From the NCBI RefSeq assembly GCF_000820105.1, contig NZ_CDDB01000068.1, positions 1 to 64,000 on the forward strand: a stretch of DNA of 64,000 nt. The letters are read 5' to 3'. The notes under the pieces are model-generated. The model saw nothing but the letters and a program-made list of their open reading frames with translations, did no database searches and was not told where the DNA came from. The translations under genes were made by a program, and so were the position numbers. Of this stretch, positions 16,580 to 27,536 are shown in pieces. The stretch's first letter is position 1. The number at the start of each line of letters is the position of its first letter. This DNA is from Aeromonas schubertii. Its GTDB lineage: Bacteria; Pseudomonadota; Gammaproteobacteria; Enterobacterales; Aeromonadaceae.

Positions 16580-16601
16580 GAGCCCGGTTTCGACCGGGCT
16601 C
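16580..16601 (+). terminator. Hairpin after the symporter gene
   Basis: Stem GAGCCCGGT/ACCGGGCTC around TTCG at 16580-16601, a very stable tetraloop stem, but no U-run follows, so it may act as an mRNA 3' end stabiliser or a weak terminator. Confidence 0.5.
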
Positions 16602-16753
16602 ACTGCATGATTTAACTCTCGGATTACTGACTCCTTGCATGATAATCTGGCCGGACCGGATTAGAATGACCCCTTTCGACGAGCGGTGTGAGGTTGTCTG
16701 TGCTGAGGATGTCCGAGATATGGAGTGCCAGGAATCACTCCGAAGACTTCACC

Positions 16754-17818
16754 ATGACTCGTATCGAGTTTATGACGGTGCGGTTTCGCTGGCTGGTGTG
16801 CCTGCTGATGGTCGGCTTGCCGGCCTGGTCTGTGGTGGATTGGTTGACCCTCAGTGCCGGGCAGTATGCCTTCTTGCTCAAGGTCAGGATGACCACCTTT
16901 CTGGCTCTCTCTCCCTTAATTCCCTTTTCGTTTTTCATTAACTACCGCCTCTCGCGAATGCGGGCGGCCCTCGGTTACCTGATGAGCGTCATGCTCGCCT
17001 TCGCCCTGATCTGCATGGCGGGGCTCGGTCACGTCGAGGGGCTGCAGATGGGTTATACCGTCTTTCCCTACCTGATGATCAGTCTGTTTGCGGTCTTTCC
17101 CATCCCTCTGATGATCGGTTTTGGTGTTGCCCTCTTCATCTTCTGTGTCCTGTTGCTGGGGCGCAGCATACTGCTCGATCAGGCGCTCTTTGGCATGGAG
17201 ACCCTCAACCAGCTCTGGTTGCTGCTGCTCTTTACCCTCACTGCCGCCTGGGTGCAGGCGGGCCAGCTCAACATGTTGCTGCGCCTCTACCGGGAGTCCA
17301 CCACGGACGAGCTGACCGGCATGATGAACCGTCGCCTCTTGATGAAACAGCTGGAGCAGGCCAGGGCCGCCCTGATGAGCCGGGATCGCCCCTTCGCCCT
17401 GCTGCTGCTCGATCTCGATCGCTTCAAGCGGATCAACGACAACTATGGCCACCTGGCCGGGGATGCGGTGCTTCACACTGTGGCGACCACCCTCGGAGAG
17501 CAGCTCGAGAAGCAGCATGTGCTCGGCCGCTACGGGGGAGAGGAGTTCGCCATCCTGTTACCCCGTTGTGCGACCCTGGAGCAGGCACGGCAGATTGCCG
17601 AGCGTCTGCGCCTGTCGGTGGAGGCGAGGGCGGTCAAGAGCCCCGCTTCCGATGAGATGATCGAGGTGACGGTGAGTATCGGGGTGGCGCTGGCCAAGCG
17701 GGGGGAGGGGGTGCAGGCGCTGCTCAACCGGGCCGACGAGTGTCTCTACCAGGCCAAGATCAACGGGCGAAACTGTGTGGTGGTGACACCGCCATCGAGC
17801 CAGTCGATGGCGGTCTGA
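16754..17818 (+). CDS. Membrane GGDEF protein, probable diguanylate cyclase
   Basis: A 354-residue protein that likely makes c-di-GMP. The N-terminal half (about 10-180) has six hydrophobic membrane segments with short loops, resembling MASE-type sensors. The C-terminal GGDEF domain (about 190-345) has TDELTGMMNRR, LLDLDRFKRINDNYGH and GRYGGEEFAILLP; the GGEEF active loop is at 261-265 and looks intact. No RxxD inhibitory site is visible five residues upstream (EKQHVL), so product inhibition may be absent. The start is uncertain: 16754 is the ATG before the first membrane segment, with alternatives at 16688 and 16772. An 11-base inverted repeat (17788-17798/17804-17814) at the end of the gene may serve as terminator. 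Confidence 0.82.
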   Translation: MTRIEFMTVRFRWLVCLLMVGLPAWSVVDWLTLSAGQYAFLLKVRMTTFLALSPLIPFSFFINYRLSRMRAALGYLMSVMLAFALICMAGLGHVEGLQMGYTVFPYLMISLFAVFPIPLMIGFGVALFIFCVLLLGRSILLDQALFGMETLNQLWLLLLFTLTAAWVQAGQLNMLLRLYRESTTDELTGMMNRRLLMKQLEQARAALMSRDRPFALLLLDLDRFKRINDNYGHLAGDAVLHTVATTLGEQLEKQHVLGRYGGEEFAILLPRCATLEQARQIAERLRLSVEARAVKSPASDEMIEVTVSIGVALAKRGEGVQALLNRADECLYQAKINGRNCVVVTPPSSQSMAV

Positions 17819-17820
17819 GA

Positions 17821-18069
17821 TCAGGCGAGACGGTACTTGTCAGAGAGCTGGTGAGCCAGATACTTGAACATGTTGAAGACCGCCATGGTCTTGGGAGTGG
17901 GGGTGCCATCTTCGGCGAGGAAGTACTCCCCCTTGAACACCAGCACATCGCCCCGCTGCTCGACATCGTCGGCCTGCATGCCGTGGATGAAGTCTTCATG
18001 TTCACGGATCATTTGATTGGCGATGGTGAGCAGCGCCTCCCGACCGATAGATTCTCTTTGCGTATGCAT
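17821..18069 (-). CDS. yciN: YciN family protein (DUF2498)
   Basis: An 82-residue cytoplasmic protein that lines up with E. coli YciN along its length: ESIGREALLTIANQMIREHED, QRGDVLVFKGEYFL and the C-terminal TMAVFNMFKYLAHQLSDKYRL. Function is not established; in E. coli it is a small stress-associated protein. GAGGAGAG precedes the ATG by 6 bases. It is convergent with the GGDEF gene (2-base gap) and separated by 62 bases from the MATE gene upstream of it on the same strand. Confidence 0.88.
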   Translation of the reverse strand: MHTQRESIGREALLTIANQMIREHEDFIHGMQADDVEQRGDVLVFKGEYFLAEDGTPTPKTMAVFNMFKYLAHQLSDKYRLA

Positions 18070-18131
18070 ACAACTCTCCTCATGGTGCGAGGCCGAGGAT
18101 GATAGCGCAGTCGTGAGCCCTGTGCATCGGG

Positions 18132-19508
18132 TTACTCCAGGATCAGGTTGCGCAACCAGCGGCGGCGCCCGATGCGGCGCAGCACCAGCAGACACTTGGC
18201 GATCTCCTCGAGCAGCACCAGGGCGACCACGGCCGGCAGTGGCCAGCCCAGCCAGACGGTGAGGGCGGCCAGGGGCAGACCGATGCACCACATGCTGACG
18301 ATGTCGATGAAGATGGTGTAGTTCACATCACCCCCAGAGCGCAGTACCCCGACGATCCCCACCATGTTGAACACCTTGACCAGCATGCCGATGCAGACAA
18401 TGGCCAGCACCTGGCTGGCCAGAGAGCCCGGATCGCTGTGCAGATTGCCGATGGCACCGAGTAGCGGTGCTTGCAGCAGCCAGACGACAGCCCCCACCAG
18501 CAGGGCGCCAAAGGGAGCGAGCAGCAGAAAGAGCTGGGAGTGCTGCCAGGCGCGCTGGTACTCCTGAGCGCCCAGCTGGTGACCGAGCAGGGTGGCGCAG
18601 GCCACCGCCAGACCAAAGAAGAGGGAGATGAGGATCCCCTCCAGGGCACCCAGGGTGGTCATGATAGCGAGCTCGTCGACCCCCAGATGCGCGTAGAGAA
18701 AGCCGTAGAGCATCATGCCAAAGGCCCACAGTCCGTCGTGCAGCAGCAGCGGCAGGGCGATGAGGGCAAAGCGGCGCGTCTCGACCCGGGTCAGAGCCCG
18801 GTGCCAGTCGGCCCGGGTCGGTAGCAGATCCCGGCGGGCACGCCAGAGGTAGACCAGCAGCAGCACCGTTTGCAGGCAGCGTGACAGCGTGGTGCCCCAG
18901 GCCGACCCCGCCACCCCCATGGCCTCGAATCCCCAGTGGCCGAAGATAAGGGCATAATTGAGCAGTACGTTGGCGAGGATGGCGACGAGGCCGATTCGGG
19001 TCGGCGCCGCGGCCTGACCCACGGCGCGCAGGGCTGACTCCAGCGGTACCACTATGGCGGTACAGAGCACAGAGCCCCCGGTGATTAGCAGGTACTGCAC
19101 CGCCAGAGGAATGAGTCGGGGGTCGTTGGTTGCATGGCGGATGATCCACTCAGGGTGGGTGAGATAGAGCAGGGCGAAGGGGAGTGTCACCAGCATGGCG
19201 CCGAGCAAGGCCAGGGCGAGGGAGCGGCGCACACCGGCCAGATCCCCGCGACCGAAGTATTGGGCCGCCAATACCGAGACCCCGCCACACAGGCCGGCGA
19301 TCACCAAGAGGTTGAAGAAAAAGATCCGGTTGCCAAGACCCACCGCCGCCACCTCTGTGGTGCCGAGCTGGCTCACCATCATGATGTCGATGAGGCCGAG
19401 CAGGGAAAACATCATGGATTGTAGCGATACCGGCAGCGCCAGTCGCCACAGACGCCTCATGAAGTCGCGGTCGGTGGTTTGTTTTAAAATTGCTTGCCAA
19501 TGAGTCAT
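18132..19508 (-). CDS. MATE family efflux transporter
   Basis: A 458-residue inner-membrane multidrug/toxin exporter with about 12 helices in two similar halves: LALPVSLQSMMFSLLGLIDIMMVSQLGTTEVAAVGLGNRI at the N-terminus and LALIALPLLLHDGLWAFGMMLYGFLYAHLG around residue 240. It would couple drug export to H+ or Na+ entry. Start at ATG 19508; a TTG at 19517 is also in frame and neither has a strong ribosome site. It is divergent from an AraC-type regulator with 122 bases between, suggesting local regulation. Confidence 0.88.
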   Translation of the reverse strand: MTHWQAILKQTTDRDFMRRLWRLALPVSLQSMMFSLLGLIDIMMVSQLGTTEVAAVGLGNRIFFFNLLVIAGLCGGVSVLAAQYFGRGDLAGVRRSLALALLGAMLVTLPFALLYLTHPEWIIRHATNDPRLIPLAVQYLLITGGSVLCTAIVVPLESALRAVGQAAAPTRIGLVAILANVLLNYALIFGHWGFEAMGVAGSAWGTTLSRCLQTVLLLVYLWRARRDLLPTRADWHRALTRVETRRFALIALPLLLHDGLWAFGMMLYGFLYAHLGVDELAIMTTLGALEGILISLFFGLAVACATLLGHQLGAQEYQRAWQHSQLFLLLAPFGALLVGAVVWLLQAPLLGAIGNLHSDPGSLASQVLAIVCIGMLVKVFNMVGIVGVLRSGGDVNYTIFIDIVSMWCIGLPLAALTVWLGWPLPAVVALVLLEEIAKCLLVLRRIGRRRWLRNLILE

Positions 19509-19630
19509 TAAGAACAACCGGATCGAAAAAAGTGACTTTCAGTGCTTATATGATAAGGAACTGTGTGGATGGAGACGCTGTGGCAGACTCTCCATTTTAT
19601 TGTTTGAAACTATCATTGTGAGCGAGGGCT

Positions 19631-20491
19631 ATGGCATTTTTACGAGAGTGTCTCGACATAGCACCCACCTGTGTGGAGCGGATGGTGGGGCGTGAGGGCT
19701 ACCCTTTGCTGGGGGAGGCCGGGCTCTTCCTGACCGGGCTATCGGAGCTGCGGGATCACTATCTCATTCGCCGCAACCGCCCCGATTTTCATATCTTGCT
19801 GATGAGTCATGATGAGGGAGGGGCCCTGTTGTTGCCCGAGGGGGCTCAGCCTATCCCTGCCGGCAGCCTGGTTTTTCTGCCTGCCAGGGTGCCGGGAGGG
19901 CTGGCCCTGACCGGTGCCAGCTGGCAGACCAGCTGGGTGCTGCTCGACGATGTGCCACGCTGGCACCATCTGCATCGACTCGGTCATCTGGTCCGTCACA
20001 GCGATCAGGTCGAGACGCTGCATCATCTGCTCGCCCTGCTGCATGGAGAGCGGCCCGATTCCCCCCTGCTACCGGATCTGCTCACCCTGCTGCTGAGCGT
20101 CATCGAGCGCTCGCTCAAGGAGGAGGGACAGGAGGCACCGGAGCGCCGGTTGCACCATCTGTTTCGGGTGGTGGAGGGGCGCCTGGCCGAACCCTGGAGC
20201 GTGCGTACCCTGGCGGCCTTGCATCCCTGCTCTGTGCCTCATCTTCACCGCCTCTGCCAGCTATGGCTCGGCTGTGGTCCCATGGCTCACCTCACCCGGC
20301 TGCGCATGGAGAAGGCGAAGCAGTGGCTGCTCTACACCGACTGGTCCTTGAGCGAACTGGCGGCTCGGGTCGGTTACAGCGATGGGGCCAACTTTGCCAA
20401 CCGCTTTCGTCGCCACACGGGTGTGACGCCGGGCGAATTTCGCAGGAGTGGCCGCCTCCCGGTCTGCAAACCCTTTGAAATTGAGGAGTGA
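19631..20491 (+). CDS. AraC family transcriptional regulator
   Basis: A 286-residue regulator with an N-terminal cupin-like ligand domain (about 20-100) and a C-terminal AraC/XylS domain with two helix-turn-helix units (about 185-270). The second unit and family signature are clear: [32 protein letters not shown]. The first HTH region ([24 protein letters not shown]) is less canonical. The ligand is unknown. AGGG precedes the ATG. Divergent placement makes the MATE gene the most likely target; maeA, 41 bases downstream, could also be affected by read-through. Confidence 0.85.
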   Translation: MAFLRECLDIAPTCVERMVGREGYPLLGEAGLFLTGLSELRDHYLIRRNRPDFHILLMSHDEGGALLLPEGAQPIPAGSLVFLPARVPGGLALTGASWQTSWVLLDDVPRWHHLHRLGHLVRHSDQVETLHHLLALLHGERPDSPLLPDLLTLLLSVIERSLKEEGQEAPERRLHHLFRVVEGRLAEPWSVRTLAALHPCSVPHLHRLCQLWLGCGPMAHLTRLRMEKAKQWLLYTDWSLSELAARVGYSDGANFANRFRRHTGVTPGEFRRSGRLPVCKPFEIEE

Positions 20492-20532
20492 AGCCCCTAG
20501 GATCGGCGGGCAACCACAGCAAGGTGAACACC

Positions 20533-22227
20533 ATGTTTGAAGATAATAATCAGAAACGTCCCCTCTATATTCCCTACGCCGGTCCGGCACTGCTCGAAAC
20601 GCCCCTGCTCAACAAGGGGAGTGCCTTCACCGCCGAGGAGCGAGCCTCCTTCAACCTCGAAGGATTGCTGCCGCACAACATCGAGACCATAGAGGAGCAG
20701 GCGGAGCGCGCCTATCGCCAATATCAGGCGTTTGGCAACGACATGGACCGTCATATCTATCTGCGCAACATTCAGGACACCAACGAAACCCTCTTCTACC
20801 GCCTGTTGGCGAATCATCTCAAGGAGATGATGCCGATCATCTATACCCCGACCGTGGGACAGGCGTGCCAGGAGTTTTCCAATATCTATCGCCGTGCCCG
20901 CGGCCTGTTTATCTCCTACCCGGATCGGGAACGGATCGACGATCTGCTGCAAAATGCCACCAAGCAGAACGTCAAGGTGATCGTGGTGACCGACGGGGAG
21001 CGGATCCTGGGTCTGGGGGATCAGGGGATCGGCGGCATGGGGATCCCCATCGGCAAGCTCTCCCTCTACACCGCCTGTGGCGGCATCTCACCGGCCTACT
21101 GCCTGCCGGTGGTGCTGGATGTGGGTACCAACAACCAGCAACTGCTCAATGACCCCTTCTACATGGGGTGGCACAACCCGCGCATCACGGGGGAAGAGTA
21201 CGCCGAGTTCGTCGATGCCTTTATCCAGGCGGTCAAACGCCGCTGGCCGGATGTGCTGCTGCAGTTCGAAGACTTCGCCCAGACCAACGCCATGCCGCTG
21301 CTCGGCCGCTACAAGGACGATCTCTGCTGCTTTAACGACGACATCCAGGGCACCGCCGCCGTGACCCTGGGCAGCCTCATCGCCGCCTGCAAGGCCTCCG
21401 GTGCCAAGCTCTCCGAGAAGCGGGTCGCCTTCCTCGGCGCCGGCAGCGCCGGCTGCGGCATCGCCGAGCAGATCGTGGCCCAGATGAAGGCCGAGGGGCT
21501 GAACGACGGTGAGGCCCGGGCCCGGGTCTTCATGGTGGATAGATTCGGCCTTATCACCGACAAGATCCCCAACCAGCTCGAGTTTCAGCGCCGGCTCTCC
21601 CAGCCGCTGGAGCGGGTCGCCGACTGGCCGGTGGGGGATAACATCTCCCTGCTCGAGGTGATGGAGCATGGCCGTCCGGATATTCTCATCGGTGTCTCCG
21701 GTCAGCCGGGTCTCTTTACCGAGGAGGTGATCCGCACCATGCACAAGCACTGTGCCCGTCCCATTGTCTTCCCCCTCTCCAACCCCACCTCCCGGGTCGA
21801 GGCGACCCCGGCGGATATCCTGCGCTGGACCGACGGTCAGGCCCTGGTGGCCACCGGCAGCCCGTTTGCGCCGGTGGACGTGAAGGGCAAGCTCTACCCC
21901 ATCGCCCAGTGCAACAACTCCTACATCTTCCCGGGGATTGGATTGGGGGTGCTGGCGAGCGGTGCCAAGCGGGTGACTGACGCCATGCTGATGTCGGCCA
22001 GCCGTGCCCTTGCCGAATGTTCGCCGCTCGCCAAGGGAACCGGTGAGTCCCTGCTGCCGGATCTGGCGGATATTCAGCAGGTCTCCCGTCACATCGCCAA
22101 GATGGTGGCCAAGACGGCCATGCTGCAAGGCAAGGCGGTACAGACCCCGGATGAGGTGATCGACAAGGCGATCGAAGCCAACTTCTGGCACCCCGAGTAC
22201 CGTCGCTATCGCCGCACCTCTTTCTAA
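20533..22227 (+). CDS. maeA: NAD-dependent malic enzyme MaeA (SfcA)
   Basis: A 564-residue cytoplasmic enzyme that oxidatively decarboxylates malate to pyruvate, one residue shorter than E. coli MaeA. Visible: the catalytic Tyr region [14 protein letters not shown] near residue 100, the metal/substrate block [15 protein letters not shown] near 245, [14 protein letters not shown] near 268, and the nucleotide loop [14 protein letters not shown] near 305. The C-terminal [18 protein letters not shown] is typical. Start at 20533 follows AAGGTGAACACC and matches the E. coli N-terminal region; the frame continues upstream without a site. A strong bidirectional terminator follows. Confidence 0.95.
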   Translation: MFEDNNQKRPLYIPYAGPALLETPLLNKGSAFTAEERASFNLEGLLPHNIETIEEQAERAYRQYQAFGNDMDRHIYLRNIQDTNETLFYRLLANHLKEMMPIIYTPTVGQACQEFSNIYRRARGLFISYPDRERIDDLLQNATKQNVKVIVVTDGERILGLGDQGIGGMGIPIGKLSLYTACGGISPAYCLPVVLDVGTNNQQLLNDPFYMGWHNPRITGEEYAEFVDAFIQAVKRRWPDVLLQFEDFAQTNAMPLLGRYKDDLCCFNDDIQGTAAVTLGSLIAACKASGAKLSEKRVAFLGAGSAGCGIAEQIVAQMKAEGLNDGEARARVFMVDRFGLITDKIPNQLEFQRRLSQPLERVADWPVGDNISLLEVMEHGRPDILIGVSGQPGLFTEEVIRTMHKHCARPIVFPLSNPTSRVEATPADILRWTDGQALVATGSPFAPVDVKGKLYPIAQCNNSYIFPGIGLGVLASGAKRVTDAMLMSASRALAECSPLAKGTGESLLPDLADIQQVSRHIAKMVAKTAMLQGKAVQTPDEVIDKAIEANFWHPEYRRYRRTSF

Positions 22228-22240
22228 GGGCGGCATAAAG

Positions 22241-22276
22241 AAAAAACCGGCACCCGTCAGGGTGTCGGTTTTTTTA
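22241..22276. terminator. Bidirectional terminator between maeA and the ligase gene
   Basis: A6 then CCGGCACCC pairs with GGGTGTCGG then T7 around GTCA (22241-22276), giving U-tracts in both directions for two convergent genes. Confidence 0.92.
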
Positions 22277-22297
22277 TGGCGGTAGCCTGCGCCGGGA

Positions 22298-23263
22298 TCA
22301 GTCGTCGAAGACGCCGAAGTGCTCCTTGGAGAAGGCGATGCGCTGGGCCACATTCATCTTGCTGCTGCCCAGACGCTCCACCGCCTTGAGGTTGGGCACC
22401 AGGCCACGACCGTTGGCGATCTGGATAGAGAGACCCGGGCGGGCGTTGAGTTCGAGCAGCATGGGACCGCGTTGCTTGTCGAGCACCATGTCGGTGCCGA
22501 TGTAGCCGAGCCCCGACATCTCGTAGCAGGAGGCGGCCAGGGTCAGCAGGGTATCCCAGTGGGGCACCTTGAGCTCATAGAGATCGAGGCCGGTATCCGG
22601 ATGGTGGCGAATGGGCTGGTTGAACTGCACGGCGCGCAGGGCCCGGCCGGTACGCAGGCACAAGCCCACCCCCACGGCGCCCTGGTGGAGGTTGGCCTTG
22701 CCGTCCGAGGCGGCGGTGGAGAGGCGCATCATGGCCATCACCGGGAAACCCTTGAAGATGATGACCCGCGAATCGGGCACCCCTTCAAAGGAGTAACCAT
22801 CGAACACGTCATCGAAGTTGATGAGGTCTTCGACCAGCACCTTGTCGGGCTTTCCCCCTAGGGAGTAGAGACCGGCCAGGATGTTGGAGATGTGACGCTC
22901 CAGGTCCGGCACCGTCTCGGCCTTGCCGTTGGGTTTGTAGTAGAGGCCATCCTCGTGGCGCAGGATCACCAGGATCCCCTTGCCCCCGGAGCCGCGTGCC
23001 GGCTTGATACAGAAGCCGGGCCAGTCACGGACCATGTCGGCAATCTGGCTCACCTCGTGCTGCTCACTGATGGTGCCGATAAGTTTCGGCACCGTCACTC
23101 CCGCATCCAGCGCGATCCGCTTGGTCTGCAGCTTGTCATCCACCAGCGGGTAGAGGCGGCGCGGGTTGTAGCGGCTGATGTAGGAGTGGTTGCGCTTGTT
23201 CATACCGAGGATGCCCGCTTCCGAGAGCTTCCAGGGCCAGGTGTACTTTTCCCAGAACGCCAT
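22298..23263 (-). CDS. Alpha-L-glutamate ligase-like ATP-grasp protein
   Basis: A 321-residue cytoplasmic ATP-grasp enzyme of the RimK-related 'alpha-L-glutamate ligase-like' group. RimK relatives add glutamate or other amino acids to peptides or proteins through acyl-phosphate intermediates; the substrate of this group is not known. Seen: KPARGSGGKGILVI near residue 88 (ATP-binding lysine and glycine loop), a lid segment around VLVEDLI near 143, and LLELNARPGLSIQIANGRGL near 275 (metal-binding E and N). It starts 1 base after the stop of the transglutaminase-TM gene, so the two are tightly coupled. Third gene of a cluster with a retropepsin-like lipoprotein. Confidence 0.85.
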   Translation of the reverse strand: MAFWEKYTWPWKLSEAGILGMNKRNHSYISRYNPRRLYPLVDDKLQTKRIALDAGVTVPKLIGTISEQHEVSQIADMVRDWPGFCIKPARGSGGKGILVILRHEDGLYYKPNGKAETVPDLERHISNILAGLYSLGGKPDKVLVEDLINFDDVFDGYSFEGVPDSRVIIFKGFPVMAMMRLSTAASDGKANLHQGAVGVGLCLRTGRALRAVQFNQPIRHHPDTGLDLYELKVPHWDTLLTLAASCYEMSGLGYIGTDMVLDKQRGPMLLELNARPGLSIQIANGRGLVPNLKAVERLGSSKMNVAQRIAFSKEHFGVFDD

Positions 23264-23264
23264 C

Positions 23265-24800
23265 TTAGTGCTTGTCCCCGTTGCCCTTGCCGGCACTCAT
23301 CTCATCCACCAGCGGCTTGAAGCGCTTGAGCTCGCTTAGCTTGTAACCGGTGTAGTTACCCATCAGCAGTACGGTGGCCATCAGCACCAACTGCAGGCCG
23401 AGGAAGTTGAAGGTGAGGTGACGAATGAGCTCGTTATCCATGGCGAGATAGGCGATGACCGCCACCATCAGGGAACCGCCCCCCTGCTTCATCACCTCTT
23501 TCGGGCCCTCTTCCTCCCACAGGATCGACATCCGCTCGATAGTCCAGGAGAGGATGATCATGGGGAAGAAGGTGATCTTCATGCCATCGGTCAGCCCCAG
23601 CTTGAAGGCCAGTGCCGAGAAGATGCCGATCATCGAGATGACCATGATGATGACCGCCGATATCCGGGCCACCAACAGCAGGTTGAGCCTGGAGAGATAG
23701 GAGCGGATGACCAGACCCGTGCCGACGATGAGCAAGAAGCCCACCAGGCCGGTGAAGAGCTGGGTCTGGATAAAGGCGACGGCAATCAGCACCGGCATGA
23801 AGGTGCCGGAGGTCTTGATGCCGACGAGTACCCGCAGGAACACCACCATCAAGACACCGATGGGGATGAGCAGCAGCCCCTTGAACAGGGTTTGCTCCTC
23901 GAGCGGCAGGCTGTGGATGGAGAAGTTGAGCCAGTCCGATTTCTCGTACTTCTTGGCCAGGGCCACGCTCACCGGCTGCTCCTGCTCAATCATGGAGAAG
24001 GTGACGCGAGAGTTGTGACCGCCGGTTACATCCAGCAGGGCGCCCGAGTTGTACTCCCACAGCAGCAGATTATTGGGTTGTCCCTGCTGGCCCGTCTTGG
24101 GATCGAACAGCAGGAAATCCTTGCCCTTGAACACCTGCAGATAGTCCACCAGCTCCTGGCGGCGACGACCGTCTTCCAGCTTCAGGGCGTGTACCACCCG
24201 GGCCGGAACCTCGGCATTGTTGAGCAGTTGGGCTATCAGGGTGGCACGGCGCTTGTGGTTTTTCAGCAGCTCGGCGTTCTGACTCTGGTTGTCCATCTCC
24301 TTGATGATCTCGCGAGTCAGGGTATAGGCATCGGCGGAGCGCTCCTGGGCCCGCTCGAGGATCTGGGCCATGGCGGTGGCATAAGGCTCGCTCTCGATCT
24401 CCTTCTCGATGGCCGGAGGTTGGGAGATCGCAGCCGGCTTGGCAAAGCTGTCGGCCATCATATCGACGCGATAGTAGAGCTCCTGACGACCGGTGGCCGA
24501 GCGAATCGACCACTCGGCGCGGGCATCCCCGTCTTTTTCCACAAACGAGAGACCATAGCCCGGGCTGGCGGCGTTCTCGTTCATCAGGGTGAAGCCCTTC
24601 TGGGTGCCGGGGATGGCCAGAGAGGCGATCACCGGCTCACCGGTGGCATCAAATTCCAGCTTGGCCTCGATAGACCAGATCTGACGCTTCTCCCCCGGAG
24701 TCAGGGGAACGTCCAGCGCAATATGGTGATAGATGGTCATGCCCAGGCCGACCAGATAGAGCAGGGCGACCAGCAGATAAAACGGCTTGCGAGAAACCAT
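23265..24800 (-). CDS. Inactive transglutaminase-like protein fused to seven membrane helices
   Basis: A 511-residue inner-membrane protein. One N-terminal helix (about 7-26) is followed by a periplasmic transglutaminase-like region (about 40-290; NAEVPARVVHALKLEDGRRRQ and LFDPKTGQQG are the recognisable parts), then about seven hydrophobic helices (about 305-490). Transglutaminase-like enzymes need a Cys-His-Asp triad; no Cys is present anywhere in the fold region, so it is predicted inactive and may bind a peptide. This architecture is known as 'inactive transglutaminase fused to 7 TM helices' and co-occurs with the ligase and retropepsin found beside it. Function unknown. Confidence 0.85.
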   Translation of the reverse strand: MVSRKPFYLLVALLYLVGLGMTIYHHIALDVPLTPGEKRQIWSIEAKLEFDATGEPVIASLAIPGTQKGFTLMNENAASPGYGLSFVEKDGDARAEWSIRSATGRQELYYRVDMMADSFAKPAAISQPPAIEKEIESEPYATAMAQILERAQERSADAYTLTREIIKEMDNQSQNAELLKNHKRRATLIAQLLNNAEVPARVVHALKLEDGRRRQELVDYLQVFKGKDFLLFDPKTGQQGQPNNLLLWEYNSGALLDVTGGHNSRVTFSMIEQEQPVSVALAKKYEKSDWLNFSIHSLPLEEQTLFKGLLLIPIGVLMVVFLRVLVGIKTSGTFMPVLIAVAFIQTQLFTGLVGFLLIVGTGLVIRSYLSRLNLLLVARISAVIIMVISMIGIFSALAFKLGLTDGMKITFFPMIILSWTIERMSILWEEEGPKEVMKQGGGSLMVAVIAYLAMDNELIRHLTFNFLGLQLVLMATVLLMGNYTGYKLSELKRFKPLVDEMSAGKGNGDKH

Positions 24801-24803
24801 GGA

Positions 24804-25595
24804 TTACTTCACATCCTTGAGCTGGGGTTTGGGCTGGATATATTCGCGGGCCACGTCGACCACGGCGATGTCTTTGAGGTACTCACGGCCGAGCAGCACG
24901 GGGAAGGCCATGTCGCTGCGATCCTTGAGGGTGAATTCGGCCTTCTCGGTCATGTCGCCCAGACGAACGGCCAGCCGCACCACGGGACGGCGATCCAGCT
25001 CGTCGGCAGAGGCCTGACGCACCCGAACGTGACGCACCAGCGGTGCCTCGATCTGGATGCGGTCATCCATCTCCTGGTGACTCAGGTAGAAGCGTACCCA
25101 GTTCTTGCCGTTGCGCTCGAAGATGGTGATGTCCTGGGCGCTGATGGAGGAGGTGGTGGCGCCCGTGTCAACCCGGGCCTGGAAGGCGTCGTTGGCGGCA
25201 TCCACCCAGAGCCACTCGGCTTCGCCGACCAGCAGTTTGCCATCCAGAGTATGGCCCTGGGCGGGGGCGGGACACTTGGCAGTGGGGATCACCACCGGCT
25301 TGGGTTCGGTGCCCGGCAAGTTATCGAGCTTGTCGTCCACCTTGCTGACGGTCTGTTTCATACGCTTGAGGTCGCTGGTCAGTTGAGCAATGAGATCGGA
25401 TTGCTGCTGGATCAACTGCTTCTGCTGCTGCATCAGGTTGGACTGGAGCCGCTGCTCGCTCAGGGAGAGCTCGCTCTTGATCTCGGCCAGAGTGGCGGGC
25501 GGCGTCTGGGGGGCCTTCTCCATGGCCACACAACCACCCAAGGTGAACAGGGAGAGCAGGGTCATGCCTTTGATTGTGCTGTTCATGTGCTTCAT
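24804..25595 (-). CDS. Retropepsin-like (RimB/'Zn protease') lipoprotein
   Basis: A 263-residue predicted lipoprotein. Lipobox LGGC with lipidated Cys at residue 22, next residue Val, so outer membrane sorting is expected. A long Gln-rich coiled coil (about 36-92) precedes a retropepsin-like domain (about 115-255) with the aspartic-protease motif VDTGATTSS near residue 143 and LLGREYL near 238. The Pfam name for this family is ATP-dependent zinc protease, but the motif is that of a single-domain aspartic protease; relatives (RimB) cleave glutamate tails added by RimK. First gene of the three-gene cluster, 3 bases before the transglutaminase-TM gene. Confidence 0.83.
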   Translation of the reverse strand: MKHMNSTIKGMTLLSLFTLGGCVAMEKAPQTPPATLAEIKSELSLSEQRLQSNLMQQQKQLIQQQSDLIAQLTSDLKRMKQTVSKVDDKLDNLPGTEPKPVVIPTAKCPAPAQGHTLDGKLLVGEAEWLWVDAANDAFQARVDTGATTSSISAQDITIFERNGKNWVRFYLSHQEMDDRIQIEAPLVRHVRVRQASADELDRRPVVRLAVRLGDMTEKAEFTLKDRSDMAFPVLLGREYLKDIAVVDVAREYIQPKPQLKDVK

Positions 25596-25647
25596 TTTAT
25601 TGGGCTTCCAAGAATGGAGTCAGTGTAACTGTCCTTGAGTTCATCGG

Positions 25648-27536
<1,889 letters not shown>

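Noticed and set aside
16688..16753. Longer N-terminus for the GGDEF protein
   Set aside because: Added residues are polar and unlike the family, and no ribosome site precedes the GTG at 16688.
23265..25595. Three-gene cluster as a phage-defence island
   Set aside because: No nuclease, toxin or mobile-element features; flanked by core genes; architecture matches a known conserved envelope-type cluster.
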